Positions 13,820 through 27,382 of a DNA stretch of 64,000 bases are shown here, in pieces. Positions within the stretch are counted from its first letter, which is position 1, and the number at the start of each line of letters is the position of its first letter. This DNA is from Tulasnella sp. 424 (taxonomy: Eukaryota; Basidiomycota; Agaricomycetes; Cantharellales; Tulasnellaceae), in NCBI GenBank assembly GCA_019633425.1, contig WSUB01000050.1, positions 62,001-126,000 of the forward strand. The letters run 5' to 3'. The position numbers and the translations under genes are program-made. Below the pieces are notes generated by a model that saw nothing but the letters and a program-made list of their open reading frames with translations, made no database searches and had not been told where the DNA came from.

Positions 13820-13881
13820 ACTTTCCTTCGATCGGCCGACCGTTCTCCAAAACTCCCTCCACTGCACACGAACATCCTTCA

Positions 13882-15253
<1,372 letters not shown>

Positions 15254-15376
15254 AACATACATGTGATACATTTGGTTGCTGAATAATAGAACAGTGATTG
15301 GAACCCTGGCAGTTGCATCCACAGAGGCGAAAGAGCATTACATGAGAACGAGACAAGGCATCCAATATATCAACCA

Positions 15377-18079
15377 TCACGCGTCATCATCCTTAGTCCT
15401 TTCCGCAAGCCATATCAATACGTCGCAAGCGCTCTTCGGCAGTTCTGTCTCAGTCGGCTGGCCCTTCTTGGCTCGCTTCGTGGCGGGCTTAATCGCCTTT
15501 CCCAGGAACGCTTCAATTTCGACCAACGTCTCAAAGTAGACTCGCTCTTCCTCCCGTTCGAGCTGGGCTGCAGTAGGCTTTGTTCGAGCGGAGCTCCTCC
15601 TGACTGCGGCGGGCCGACGTAGGCCCTTGTGCTTGAGCAGCTTAACGGCGAGATAGTGAAGCCACTGACGATTGCCAAATGCGTCAGGATATGTAAACAC
15701 ATTTACGGAATTAATCGTACCATCACGTTGGTCAGGGGCGCGAACTGCTCCCAATCATCGCCTATGTGTGATTTCATCATGCGGTAAATGTCAAACTGGT
15801 AGTCCCCTGATTGCAGCCAAAATATAAATCGACGGCACGGTAGGTAGCAAATTCGATCGTCACCTACCCTTCCCGTCAAAGATTTCGGATTCAAAAGTGG
15901 TAGAGAGCGGCTTTCCTGAAGCGCTGATCATCCTCGACAGACCAAAGTCAATGAGAGTCGCTGCGAGGCCTCCGGATTCTTCTGGGCTGTCTTTGATCAG
16001 AACTTGACCCCAATGCAGATCTCGATGCTATGAAGAGAAACGCCAACGATCAAAGCGAGCCTAGTGGATGAAGAATAGAAGAAACGTACCTCGAATTGAC
16101 AAGCGTCCTCGGCAACACCCAAAGCTCTCGCAATCTGCCACCACACCGAAACGCACGCTTTCCATCCACCTCGGGTGGGAAATACAAATGATTCAAGATC
16201 CGTACCACCGTTGGGCAGAATGATTATGGCGTAATGGGTCGAAGGTGGAAGTACATCTGGCAGAAAGCGCAAGGCAGATCAGGCATATTGAGCGAGTATC
16301 GGAATGGGTTTCCCCAAGGGACATACCGGGTCGGACATTCTCAGAGCCTTTGATCTGATCATATTCGTCCCACAAATCCAGGAGCAGTTGGGGGTATGCA
16401 CCTTTGACCACCACAGCCCTAACTCGAATTATCAATATGGGACCGACTGAGATTCGAGGACGGCTGACTTACCGTAGGAGTTTAATGAACCTGCTCTGAA
16501 GTTCACCAATCTCCCGAGTAATGATTATTTCTTGGTTCACGTCTGATGCGGACGATGAACAAGGCGTGTCGGCTGAGCCTTGTGCGCGCAACGTTGAATC
16601 TTTATCATCGGAGAACAGAGGAACGACTTTGATGACGACCTCGCCTATTGCGAAGACCTCCGAATAGGACGCTTCACCGAGTTTGCGGAAGGAAACTTGG
16701 CCCGCTTGCCGTCCGTGCAATGGGTCGTGCGGGAACTGGGAGATGAATGTCTCAAAGCCCAGTATCTCCGATTGACCGCAGGTGTCAAGTAGCGATTTCA
16801 ACGAAGGGCTCAGATGGCTTTTCTTCTGTTCCTTCGGAGGCGGGTTCGACCTCTGGGAAGACCTGGCATCCTTCTGAAGTACCAATCTCCCCATGCCAGC
16901 GGTGACGCGTTCTAGCTGCTGCGAACTAGATGCACCCGTATTCTCGGATGTTCGTTGTGCTGTGGCGTCGTCTTCGTGCTCCTCTCCACCTTCCAAGTGT
17001 CGACGCGTTCGAGGTGTAAAGTGGTCAAGAGCGGCGCTGATGTCTCCAGTCCGGGCGATGGAATCAATCACGTCCTTTGGTAGAGAGGCGATGGCCTCGC
17101 TGACACGGGTCCGAGTATCATTCCCACCGTGGAGGGACTGACTCTGGTTTTGGCGGGGTCGTAGACTTGGGCGAGGGACAGGAGCCCGGCTTGAAGGGGC
17201 TGTGCGTCGTTCTGCCTTTGGCGGTGCGGGTTCTTGAGTCACGCCAGAGCTACCCCGGGGAGACAAATTGAGTCGAGAGGTCCTTCGGACAGGACTTTCG
17301 AGTTCGGGCGAGGGGGCGTCTTCTTCCTCATCTGATATGACGACCAGCTTCCGTTGTCGAGGTGCTGATTTCTTCCTTGGAGAAAAGACTATTGATTCCT
17401 CCTCGCTCTCACTTTCGTCCGATACGATGCGTTTCGGTGGGAGCCTCTTCTGCGGAGCCCGGTTGCGGGCTGCAGTTAGGTTCACTTTCGCTCTTCGAGC
17501 TTCACCGCTGGTTCCAGATGATCCGCTCGGAGAACAGATATCGATGATAGAAGGGGGCGGCTTACGCTCCTCTCGCCGAATTTCGGAGCCGTCGCTGTCG
17601 AGAGTAATGATTTCTATTGTCTTGACAGCGGATGCTACGATTTGCTGTGCTGCTGCCTTGACACCCAACGGACATCGAGCAGCCGTTGGACCCTTCGTTG
17701 GATGAGCAGCGGTTCCACGGCTACGTCGTGGGGTGGCTTTGGTCGGCCTTCCCGTTTGGAATTGCTTCGCCTGGAGGGCACCCGGCGTTGCATTATTGAT
17801 CGAAGTCGGTTTTGTGTTTCCTGTTTGTATCACGTTCTCCTTATTTGTCTGGTGTTTTCTTGCCGTCCCCATGGTCCCTTTCAACGATGACTTGGCCAAC
17901 TTGGTTGGCTCTGGAATGAACTCGATAGGTGGATATGAACTGTCGTCATCGATCACAATGACTTCTTTCTTTCGTCGTGGCGGTGTTGACGTTGGCGATG
18001 GCAGCAGTACACTGGGTTTAACAGTGATGAAATTCTGCTTCTTGCGACCATATGCGACGACCCTACGTGTTTCTGCCAT
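15377..18079 (-). CDS. HASPIN: Haspin-family protein kinase
   Basis: Atypical kinase that phosphorylates histone H3 Thr3 and recruits the chromosomal passenger complex to centromeres. The N-terminal half (about 450 residues, 18.08-16.75 kb) is Ser/Pro/Arg-rich and disordered, with KEVIVIDDDSS and VVISDEEEDAPSP (SIM-like acidic patches). The kinase domain follows: FRKLGEASYSEVFAIG (Gly loop), VVIKVVPL (Lys), NQEIIITREIGELQ, VKGAYPQLLLDLWDEYD, YAIIILPNGGTDLE, EHRDLHWGQVLIKD, TLIDFGLSRM, then GDYQFDIYRMM and WLHYLAVKLL, all in haspin order. Oddities: the catalytic loop has Gln where HRDxxxxN kinases carry Asn, and DFG is present where human haspin has DYT. Start MAETRRVVAYG at 18079; an upstream in-frame ATG at 18160 is less likely. 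It is divergent from the F-box gene. Confidence 0.9.
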
Positions 18080-18287
18080 GCTTATGTTGTAGTTGAAGAG
18101 AACCGGAGAGAGGAATGTCGAGGGTGAGTTCTGGCTCTTGGGCAGTTCGAACCCAAACAAGTTCGAATGCGGAGTTACGAATTACCACCGCGTCCCCAAG
18201 CCTCCCAGCACGTGACGCCGATCATCCCAGAGACACTCCACCACCGCGGATCCCGGAAGACAAACCACACAACACTCCCAATCGCAG

Positions 18288-20188
18288 ATGGCGTCCGTCC
18301 ACGACTTACCTGTAGAAATTCTCTCTGACATCCTCGCCCAACTCCCGATTCCTTCAATCATTGCTGCCAGCCAAATCTCTCGGTACTTTAGACGCATTTG
18401 TCAAGACCCGCTCCTCAATCCATGGCGTCCTGTGATCATCGCCACGCTGACAGATCCAGACCTCACAAACCTAACCTGGCTAACAACTCTCGGTGAACAT
18501 GGAGCAATGCCAAGGCAGAACTTCATCGACATCTTGGCATTGGCACCCCCACATTTTCTCCTCCTCGAAGTCACTCTACCTACCTTGCCCGACTACTACT
18601 GGGATGAGGCGATAAATCGGAGGTTTCTTCCATCATGGAGAAATGCGAGGTATTCTCGTCCCAAAGAACAATACCTTCGGTATGTCAGCGAACCGTTGCA
18701 CGTCCTGAATTTCCTAAGCAGTGCATTGTTCCGTTGTAGGCTTCTATGGAACGTTTGGCATCGATTGAACACGAATTGCACAACCACACAAGCATGGTGC
18801 AATTACGTGTACATTACAAGGTGATCGGCATTTTTCCAGGGCCTGTACATTGCCCCAGCTTACACCCGCCGTATAAAGACATGGTCACGTCAATGTAACC
18901 GCTGCATACAGTCGAAGCTATGAACCATTCGCGGTATTTGAGGAATTGAAGTACGTTGGGGGATCACGGCTCTGCCTGCCTTCGCAAAATGCTTACCCTC
19001 TCGTTTAGGGCACAAAGTGATTTGGCGCACCAGCCAACCGAGGTTCGAGTGGTCCTGGAACTCGCCGACGTTCGTATCTTGGCCCTCGGGACTCTTCATC
19101 ATCCAAAATCATTCTATGCCAACAAATACGCCAAAATGTTGCTCCACCCGCCTGGTGTAGAGAAACCGTTCCGGTCCAGTAGCGAAGTGAACCTGCCAGG
19201 GCCTGAACCGCTACCGCATGAACTCGAACATATCGATGAAGGGTCTGAAGAGTCTTCCCCTGCGATGGCCTCCGATCAACCACAGGTTCCAGAATCCCCC
19301 GCATCCCCCGCCTCACTGGAACTCGAACCGACTCGCTCTAGAGAGTCTACGCATTCGATCTCTGCCGCAGCCTCGGCTCTTTTCCCTTCCGTGTTTCGAG
19401 GCCGTTCGTGGAGTACCACTGTCACCGAGCCTGCAACCCCTGGCAGTTCCTCTGCTCCGTCATCCCCGATGCGCGGAATCTCCATATTCCGAACCCGCAG
19501 CCTCGACGAACATGCAGGACGAACGGTCACGCCACATGTGGGACCAAGCTCGCCGGGTATCTTGTCAAGATTGGCGGGTGTCAGCGGTCGCAGAAGAATG
19601 TCCCTGTCACCACACCCAGAGGGTCAGGTTCTCCAAATCGAGCAGCAAGACCCAACTCAACTCCCAGCTAGCCCGCCCACCATTCCACAGCAGGACCTAC
19701 CTCCCGTACCCACACGATCAACGACAGAGGACCACTCTAATGTACCTTCCGGTGCAAAATCACCTGATCAGCGGGCAGAGGCTGCAGGCAAGGCGAACCG
19801 GGGAACTGGGAACGGATATCCCGTCCTCAGGCATCCCACTCCATCTCAGCAATTCGCGAAGTATCCCAACTATACCCCGGGTAATGCGGATACTCGATGG
19901 AAGGGTAGTGGAGAGAATGAAGAAGACGGCAAAGTCTGGGCAGGTCCCATTTTGTATGTCACCACGAACCACCGCTCCGCGATATTGTACTGATCCTCGA
20001 GACCGACTGTCATTAGGATAACCGCTCAGATAATTGATTCTCGGCACCCAAGAAACGACCTCAGTACCGAAGAGCTGATGTTTCACGGCCGATTTGTGAA
20101 TTTTGGCGTCAAGGACTTGTTTGCTGTGGCTCCGTGGATGATGGGCAAATTGGGGAAAATCATAGAGGGTCCCGGGTTGGGTATTTGA
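18288..20188 (+). CDS. F-box protein of unknown substrate
   Basis: N-terminal F-box (DLPVEILSDILAQLPIPSII, residues about 5-25) is the Skp1-binding module of SCF ubiquitin ligases. The rest matches no family I can name. It contains LLWNVWHRLNTNCTTTQAW, an exon entered from an intron at 18821-18878 (ITR-HGHVNVTAAYSRSYEP), then FEELKAQSDLAHQPTEVRVV and LELADVRILALGTLHHPKSF. A long Ser/Pro-rich stretch comes next. A final exon after an intron near 19957-20014 reads ITAQIIDSRHPRNDL, LMFHGRFVNFGVKDLFA and APWMMGKLGKIIEGPG. A 60-nt segment at 18680-18739 has intron borders but is also open in frame, so it could be retained. It converges with the phosphatase gene. Confidence 0.75.
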
Positions 20189-20292
20189 ACTATTTCCGCA
20201 TCAGAAAGTTGGCGGAGGATCAGTCTCTTTACGAGTATTTCAAGCGAAGTTGTTATTCTCGGTTGTAACAAGAGTGCAATGGAAATCTACAT

Positions 20293-23200
20293 TTATGACG
20301 GGACGGTGGTCGGAATGGGTCGAACTTGTCTATACAACTCTTCCTCCGACGAGGAGGCTGCCGAAGTTGCATCTGAATCGAAAGGATTGGTAGAGGATGA
20401 CAACACTGGCGTAAAATCTGCGGAAAATATCCCGTCGGGATTTTCTGAAGCGGTCTGGTCAGCCCACGAACGGCAAACGGAAGTCGATACTCTGCGTACC
20501 TGGCGTTTTCCACCAGCACGTTTCAGCTGAACTCGGTGGTGGTACTTCAGAAGCACTGTGAGATTTAAGTAAATTGAGTATGGTGCATCGAGAAACTCAC
20601 GATCATCTGAGAAGCTATCGTCAATGATAGTTCGGGAAAGCTTTTCTTCTAGCAATTCATCCGCATCTGTAGCCGTCAGCTGTCGAAGGATTTCCTCTTG
20701 AAGGGCATTCTTCTTGGCAACATCAATGACCAACACGTCGCTCTTGAAAATCGCATAAACTGCCGGCCATGGTCAATGACCCAATTGACAGGTGTTTGAG
20801 CTCTGAAGGCACCAACCTGGTCGATGGTCTGAACCACGAAGCTCAGCACGTGAGTAGGATGTAAGTCGCAGATACATCGGAAGTCCTCGGTAGAGAATAC
20901 GATCTGTGCCATTGGTCAGTCGAGAGACATAGAAACGCCCGCGGCCATTATATTTCCTAACCTGTCCACGCTGGAATGCGCTGTTTCTCGCTTGTATCGT
21001 AGTTGTCGGAGTGTAAGTCATAACGATAAGTTGGCGGGAACGTCAAGTCCCCTTCTTGATAGCTCGAAAACGCATCGTTGGCGTGCATGGCATCAATCAG
21101 CTAGGGTGTTAAGTTCGGTAAGGATTAAATGAGGGTCTATAAGATATAACTGACCTGGTCTGCCATGATCAATGGTTGGAGATTGCCCGACGTGGCATAG
21201 GACCTGACTTCCGAATTTTCAAGATCGACGCGGTAGTTTGTATCGGCAGCCCACACCACCACACTAAGGAAAATGCATTTAGTCGAGGTTCGTGGCTTCA
21301 ATATCGGAAGAACTCACTCGTGGCTCTTGATGTTGCGACCTTTTGAGAAGCGCAGCCCGCTGTCGATGGTGTGGTAATCATTGTTGCGTTCAATGACATT
21401 AGTGTGCCCAGCAGCAAGATGGGCCGTTAGGAAACAGAAACTAGTGTCGTAGTAATCAAAGCGAATCGCCACTGTTGCATATGGAATCAGCACCTGTGAT
21501 GTGACGGGAACGCAGCTCAACTTACCAGCTCCTTTGTTGCCAGCCATGCCACGAAGGCCCGTCTAATATCGTAGTAAGTAGGGCTACGCATGGTACTCAA
21601 TTAGGCGATGGCTTGCCTTTCGCGTCCCTGCTTCCACATTGCGGAGCGCACCGGCTAATTCAGATTTAACGATGACGAACAAGGCTGTTCCAACGAGCTC
21701 CATACGCCAGAGTAACATCAGCGGAATGCCCCGGGGCAATTCGTGGCGAAACCTACCTGTTCGCTCCTGAATATCAGGTAATTGCCTCGTGTCTCAATGG
21801 TTTTCTGAATTTGTGCTTCCCATTCACGCCTGGTAGGAGGATCTTCGTTAGATGTGCTATCCGTTGGTTTAAACGGACTGACTTCTTTGCGGGATCCGCT
21901 TGTATTATTTGCTGCGCGTTGAGAGGAACGATTTCCTGTTGAAGAGGTACGTTGAATTAGTATTAGGGTGTCACCGGTGGGAACTACAGACCTGAAACCC
22001 AACAACCAGGATGTCTGGTCTGTACAGCGCAATGCATGTCTGTCAGACGGCGATGCGCAGAGACCAGCGAGCGCATGAATGCTTACGATGGGGCATCTAG
22101 GGACGTATGTGTGAGGATTCTATCCGACACTTCTAGCTAATAAACTGACCTTTCTCGGATTCTGGGAATAACCATGGATGCAGAGGTTCAGATGGGGGCT
22201 ACGCATATGGATTAGAAGGAACCTTCAGGATCAGCCGTAGTTTCGTACTCTACCGTTCAAGTTATATGTCCCTGCAAAGATCCTGAGTGTCTTCCGGGTC
22301 GAATATTCCGCGACCCTAGACGATTTGGGTTAAAGGGGATGTATGGAATTGAGAGCAACTATTCACCTTTCGCGTAGTGCAGCCCGAACCGAGTCGTGGA
22401 TGGGATCGAATATCAGCACTTGAGGCTGGGAGCTTATGTTGCCCTGAGGAACCGTACAGTTATGAGTCCGATCGGGCGATGCTGTAGCAGGGGGAAAATA
22501 TGTACCAAAAACATGTCGATAGCGGTTTGCTTTCCCTTGTCTTGGAAGTTATTGATATACGCTCGACTGACACTCTTCGTCGCGTCCGCAAGGACGCCTA
22601 GAAGGCCGTGTTATCACTGAATAAACATGTGTCCGACAAGCGGTCTCACCTGCGAAGGTGCGTTTTCCAGTACGAGTAATGCTTGTGTTAAGAGCTCCAG
22701 TACCAGCGTAGATTTTGGACAGCGCATCTCCGCTTTCAGCCCAAAGTTCGCGGTGGGAAGTCCAGAGGCCACCCGAGTTTACCCAGCTTTGGTTGATATT
22801 GAGCAAGAACTGTTCCAAGGTCGTGCGGGATATGATGTCTTGGATAAAGTTTGTCCGGTCTAAGCTGGGGACTACAGATTATTTGACGCCACGGGAAGGC
22901 GAAGGATGGATCACTTACCAGTCAAGGCAATTGGTCCGGAATATCCCTCGTTGCTCCATGATGGGCTCATCAGAATCGAAAGAGCAAGTTAGGAAGCCAA
23001 AATGCTCCGAGGAGCGCCGTACTCCATCCAAGCGGGGCACGGTACTAATAAGGCTGTCATGCCCACGCATACGAACTTCACCGTGGAAGTCAAAGTTGGT
23101 TACGCCAATATCCGCGTAATCCCCTGTTGCATGGATAGTATTTTGAAGGTGTTGATTATATGCAGAAGAGATCAAAGTTTCTCCTTCTTTCTGTCCGAGT

Positions 23201-24547
23201 AAATTAATGACGTGTACCGTGCCGTACTCGTCGATCAATTGCGCGAAATGTCGTTCGAACGCAGGCTGTGTCGCTTGTGGAGGTCGAGTGATCTGGATTC
23301 GATGACCAAACGTCTGTATGCCTTGCTGTTCCCAGAAGACTATTTGATATGTGCTTCAGCATCCGATATTAGGAACAAGGTGGTCGGTAACACTGACGAG
23401 GAACGGATCCGCGGACTTGAATGTAGCTGAATGTAGTCTCCGAAGTACTGAAAATGGTTTCTGACTTTGTGACGTAAAGATCCATTGGTATCACCTAGCG
23501 TAATACAGCTTCCTCCACTGACCTCTACAAAATTCGCTACATTTCCTTCATCGTCAACGCCCCGAGTGTTAAACCTAGTACCTGCTCGCTTCCAGCCCAA
23601 TCGAGAGATGAGACCGATGGTACCAATTACTGGAGATCCGGAGGAAGGCGGAGCGGGAAGAGCCACGGGGAACACCCCGACGTAGCCTTGGATGGCAAGA
23701 ATCTGGTTGTGACGTCAGGCTAGTTTTGTAGGTACCTGGCTTGATTAAACCTACCAAGAATTGACATCTATCAAACTCATTTCTCTCCTCCGAGCTCAAC
23801 CGCTCCCTGAAATCTAGGAGACTTCGAGCGATGTACTCGTTCCATATAAACCGAGAGTCGAACGTCGCCATGTCATGGATATTCATGCCGTTCCGCTGCC
23901 TCTTCAAGCGCTCTGACAGCCGAGATGAGAGATCCCAATAAGGATACGGGGCGTAGTAGAATGTTCCCGAGGACAGGATCTTCTTGAGCGGCGCACATGG
24001 ATGTTCGTAAATGGAGGGCTGCGATGACGCAGCAAAGGAGTTGTAAGATTGTTGGTCCCTGGAGAGGATCGAGTCCACAGCATCGAAGCTCGAAGGAGTT
24101 GAAGGCGCGTCGTCGTAGGGACCGTCAAACCGAGAGGAGTTTAAGCAATAGAACGCGATTTCGTGAATCCGGGAGACGACCTCAGCGTTGACCGCGGAAG
24201 GACGTATATTACCCACAACCGTTGCTGAATTGACCACGATGAGAAAAATGTCTGGTTCCATTTACTGACAAGTTAGCATTGGACAATTCCCGAGCTGCAA
24301 AGCGGCCAATCGTACCTCCTTCAACGTTGATGAGACCCAAGCAACCCTCCACCGGGCGGCTGCTAAGCTTGATCAAGCCATCGCGGTCGACGTCAGATTT
24401 GCGTAGAAATTCCACTACGGCCTGGGACCCTCTTCCTGGCCTGAATACGAGCGCTCTTGGAGGCAGCCCACGGGACTCATCTTCAGTGCTCGTGAGGAGA
24501 ATTAGAGTCCGCTGACCCGGCGTGTCGCGCAACCACAAGTGCATCAA
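20293..24547 (-). CDS. Synaptojanin-type inositol polyphosphate phosphatase (SAC + 5-phosphatase)
   Basis: Removes phosphates from PI(4)P and PI(4,5)P2 at the plasma membrane and endosomes, in the group of yeast Inp51/52/53. Begins [19 protein letters not shown] domain: [74 protein letters not shown], and after an intron the catalytic C-x5-R-T core [14 protein letters not shown]. The 5-phosphatase domain follows: PDILVVGFQ joined to [64 protein letters not shown] and RGSDHRPVYAIF. Both active sites look intact. The tail is acidic and Ser-rich with one NPF (TNPFDSD), a motif that binds EH-domain endocytic proteins. Start could be either of two adjacent Met codons (24547 or 24544). More than ten introns. 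Confidence 0.9.
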
Positions 24548-24820
24548 AGAATGCTGCTTCCACCCCTTTTCCCAGGTGTTAAAGGACGAGGATGTCTATG
24601 CTTTGTCTTCCGCTGCGATGGATGCTAGAGCAGCTCAACTTGAGCTTAGGAGCGATACTTGGGTGCTGGTCGTGTACGAAATAAGGCTTGTTTGGACAAA
24701 CCCAACAAATATGTTCAGGGGGAATCGTGGCGCGTACAAAGGTATAAATCTAATACTAAGCTAACCATTCGCTCCCAGAGAAGAAAAAAAAGAACACAAC
24801 ATACAGAGACAGGTAATAGA

Positions 24821-26146
24821 TCAATCGGACTCGCCTGTTACAGATAGGCTCGGGGTAGTCGGTGTGGTGGGACGAGAATCGAACCTTCTAGGTCGCAACC
24901 CGTCGCGGGCCTCAGCAGCATTGAAAGATGCCCTTTTGGCCATGGTAATTCCATCCGTAGTCACTCTTCGCGGCGGCGGAGGCTTTTGAAGGCGTGTGGT
25001 TGGGCCTTTCCACCCCTCAGGACCGGGGCTAGTCAGCGTCTGACCCTCTGCACCTGATGTATAGATCCCAAGTCCCACCCCGGTTGGCGTCAAAGGTCGA
25101 GGACTGAGTAATGGACTTCTGGTTGGTGTCGGAGGAGCGATGATGCCATCGTCTCTTCGCTTTGCCCGACGCAGTCTCAGGACAGAAAGGAGGCCGAAAA
25201 GCGGATCGAAGAGTGTTTTGAAGAGACTTTGACGCGGAAGGGAGTGGACTTTTGCGTTAACCTTCTGGGGCGTGAATTCCGCCGAGACCACAGTGGGGGT
25301 GTTCGGCATGCTCGCATCACCTAGTATACAAAGCCGTCATTAAATGTCTGCCAGCGTGAAGTAAATGTATTTACCGAATGCAGTAGGAAGGGCATTGTCG
25401 TTGGCACTCAAGCTATGGACGAGATTTCATGAGCACAAGTCACCAGCGAGGAAAGAGTTCGTACCTCAAGAACAGGAATAGAGGAATGAGCCAGATACAT
25501 GTCCCAAAGAATGACGCGACCTCCATGAATGAGTGGTGGCGGTTGAGTTGGGGATTTTGGTGGTATGGCGGGCGAGTATACCCCCCACGTCGCCTCATTT
25601 CTTGATTCTATATAGTGGTAAAAGTCAGTCAGTTTCCACAACAACGTAGGTTTGATATATAGCATACGTGATTCGCAAAGTGGAAGAACCACAAGAAGTG
25701 GTCAGCCACGACGAGGACACACGACCCGAGGAAGCTCCAGGATGTGAGTGAGATCAGCGGCCAAGTAACGCTGAAATTTTGTAGATAGACGACGTGGCAG
25801 AATATTGAGAAAGCGACTAGGCGTATGGGCAAGTTATCCGTAAACCAAAGCCCTAGATGGAGCAGAATAACGGCCTAGCGAAACCTTTCAGTACAGAGTC
25901 TTTAAGACGTGTCGACAAGACCAGCCTTACATAAGTAAGTCGTATGCCAATAGCCTTTGCTATCTTCGAGTTTTCCTCTATGAGTTCTGCTAACCATAAG
26001 AGGCCACTCGCTAGACGGAAGTATACTGTCAGCGGAAATGTGGCAAGGCCTAGTTCTAAATGTGACTGACCCAGGCTGAGCGTAACAAAGATGAAGGCAG
26101 CTGCAGCGGCGAGGTAGCTCAAGCCGTAGAGCAGAGATGCAGTCAT
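24821..26146 (-). CDS. SVP26: Svp26/TEX261-type ER-Golgi cargo receptor
   Basis: Multi-span protein of early Golgi and COPII vesicles that helps export type II membrane proteins such as mannosyltransferases. Starts MTASLLYGLSYLAAAAAFIF at 26146. After an intron comes ASGLLWLAELIEENSKIAKA. Further exons read WFTDNLPIRLVAFSIFCH, VVYLQNFSVTWPLISLTSWS, FLGSCVLVVADHFLWFFHFA and EVASFFGTCIWLIPLFLFLS. These follow yeast Svp26 segment by segment (SGLYYISELVEE, LTLFSIACYIVYYQN, FISLTSPTFLLSC, FFGICVWFIPF). Four hydrophobic segments are visible. The last exon (from 25309) is a cytosolic Ser/Thr/Pro- and Arg-rich tail ending VTGESD, longer than in yeast. It is divergent from DID2. Confidence 0.88.
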
Positions 26147-26194
26147 GAGAGCGACTTCGGGTGTGTTGTCTTGAGAGTGCTGAAGATACGTCCG

Positions 26195-26202
26195 ATATAT
26201 AT
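26195..26202 (-). promoter_or_regulatory. TATA-like element upstream of SVP26
   Basis: TATATATA lies about 50 bp upstream of the SVP26 ATG, inside the 212-bp divergent spacer with DID2. The element reads the same on both strands, so it could serve either gene, but it is much closer to SVP26. Confidence 0.35.
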
Positions 26203-26358
26203 ACAGCGAGTGTGAGGTGGAGAGAGAGTTGCCAAGTGTCGAGTTTCCGGCTACAGACTTTCCGCATTCAGGGTGCAGCTTATCTAAAAAGGCCACGGTT
26301 CGCATCGACTCTTGACCACCACTCACCATCCCTCCCTTCCTCGTACTCCTTTGGTATC

Positions 26359-27241
26359 ATGGAGAGTGAGTGCTAGGAGAATCTCAGAAACGCTGATTTT
26401 ATGCTGAATCTTGAACGTTTAGAAACTCTCTTCCAACTCAAGGTAAGCCCAATGAGCTCCCAACGATGAAGCAATACCTCTCACACTCCCCTGAACTGCA
26501 GTTCACCGCAAAGACCCTCAACAGACAGGCTAACAAAGCATCGAAGGACGAGAGGTCGGAGAAGGCAAAACTGAAGAAAGTGAGCATCAGCCATGCTTGA
26601 GAGTTCGCCTTCTCACCACAGGGCTGTGCTTCGCTAAGGCATTGCAACAAGGAAATACCGAGGGCGCCAGAATCTATGCATCCAACGCCATCAGAAAGAA
26701 GAGCGAATCTATAAACCTTCTACGTCTATCCAGTCGTCTTGATGCCGTTGCGAGCCGAGTGGAGACTGCTGTCACGATGAGACAGGTCAGTGGCGTTGGA
26801 CCAGGGGAAGCAATATCTGATGGGATGGTTTTTAGATCACGGGAAACATGGCATCTGTGGTCAAAGGCATGGACAAGGCCATGGAGTCCATGAACCTCGA
26901 GCGGGTGAGCAACCGCCCAAACACTCCGCAGTTCAGCGGTTTAATATTCCGCAACACTCCAGATATCCGCAGTCATGGACAAGTTTGAATCACAATTTGC
27001 CGACTTGGACGTACAAACATCTTACATGGAAGACGCAATGGGCTCAACCGATGCTGTGTCGACGCCGCAAGATCAAATTGATCTACTCCTGCAACAGACC
27101 GCCGAGGAGAACAACATCGAGCTCGCTCAGGGCATGAAGGAAAGCGCACTGCCGGAAATCGCAGCAAAGCAAAAGGAGAAGCCAGTGGAAGAAGATGACA
27201 AGCTGGCCGAGCGACTGCGCGCCCTCCGACCCGCGACATAA
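26359..27241 (+). CDS. DID2: ESCRT-III-associated protein Did2 (CHMP1)
   Basis: Regulates ESCRT-III disassembly by recruiting the AAA ATPase Vps4 at late endosomes. Exon 1 is 7 nt (26359-26365) and exon 2 is 20 nt (26423-26442). Spliced, they give [20 protein letters not shown], the signature start of CHMP1 proteins (yeast Did2 and human CHMP1 begin in the same way). Later exons read [75 protein letters not shown] and [18 protein letters not shown]. The C-terminal helix [15 protein letters not shown] is a MIM1-type Vps4 MIT-binding motif (LxxRLxxLR pattern). Length is about 200 residues, normal for the family. It shares a short divergent promoter with SVP26. Confidence 0.93.
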
Positions 27242-27382
27242 GTGGAGCAACAGCAGTAGCTCATGAGATCCTTCGCCCATCGGCCCCGATCGCTTGGTTA
27301 GACAATTTTACGATACACTGAATCGATTGTAGTCTCTTATTAGCACGACTGAAGACTAGCTTCTATTTCTGAGTACACTCGG

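Noticed and set aside
18138..18170. Two TTCGAA boxes recalling tRNA T-loops
   Set aside because: No matching T-stem, anticodon arm or acceptor stem; the place is the haspin/F-box spacer.
24880..24900. GAATCGAACC, resembling a tRNA B-box on the minus strand
   Set aside because: It codes for part of the Svp26 tail and no A-box or acceptor stem pairs around it.
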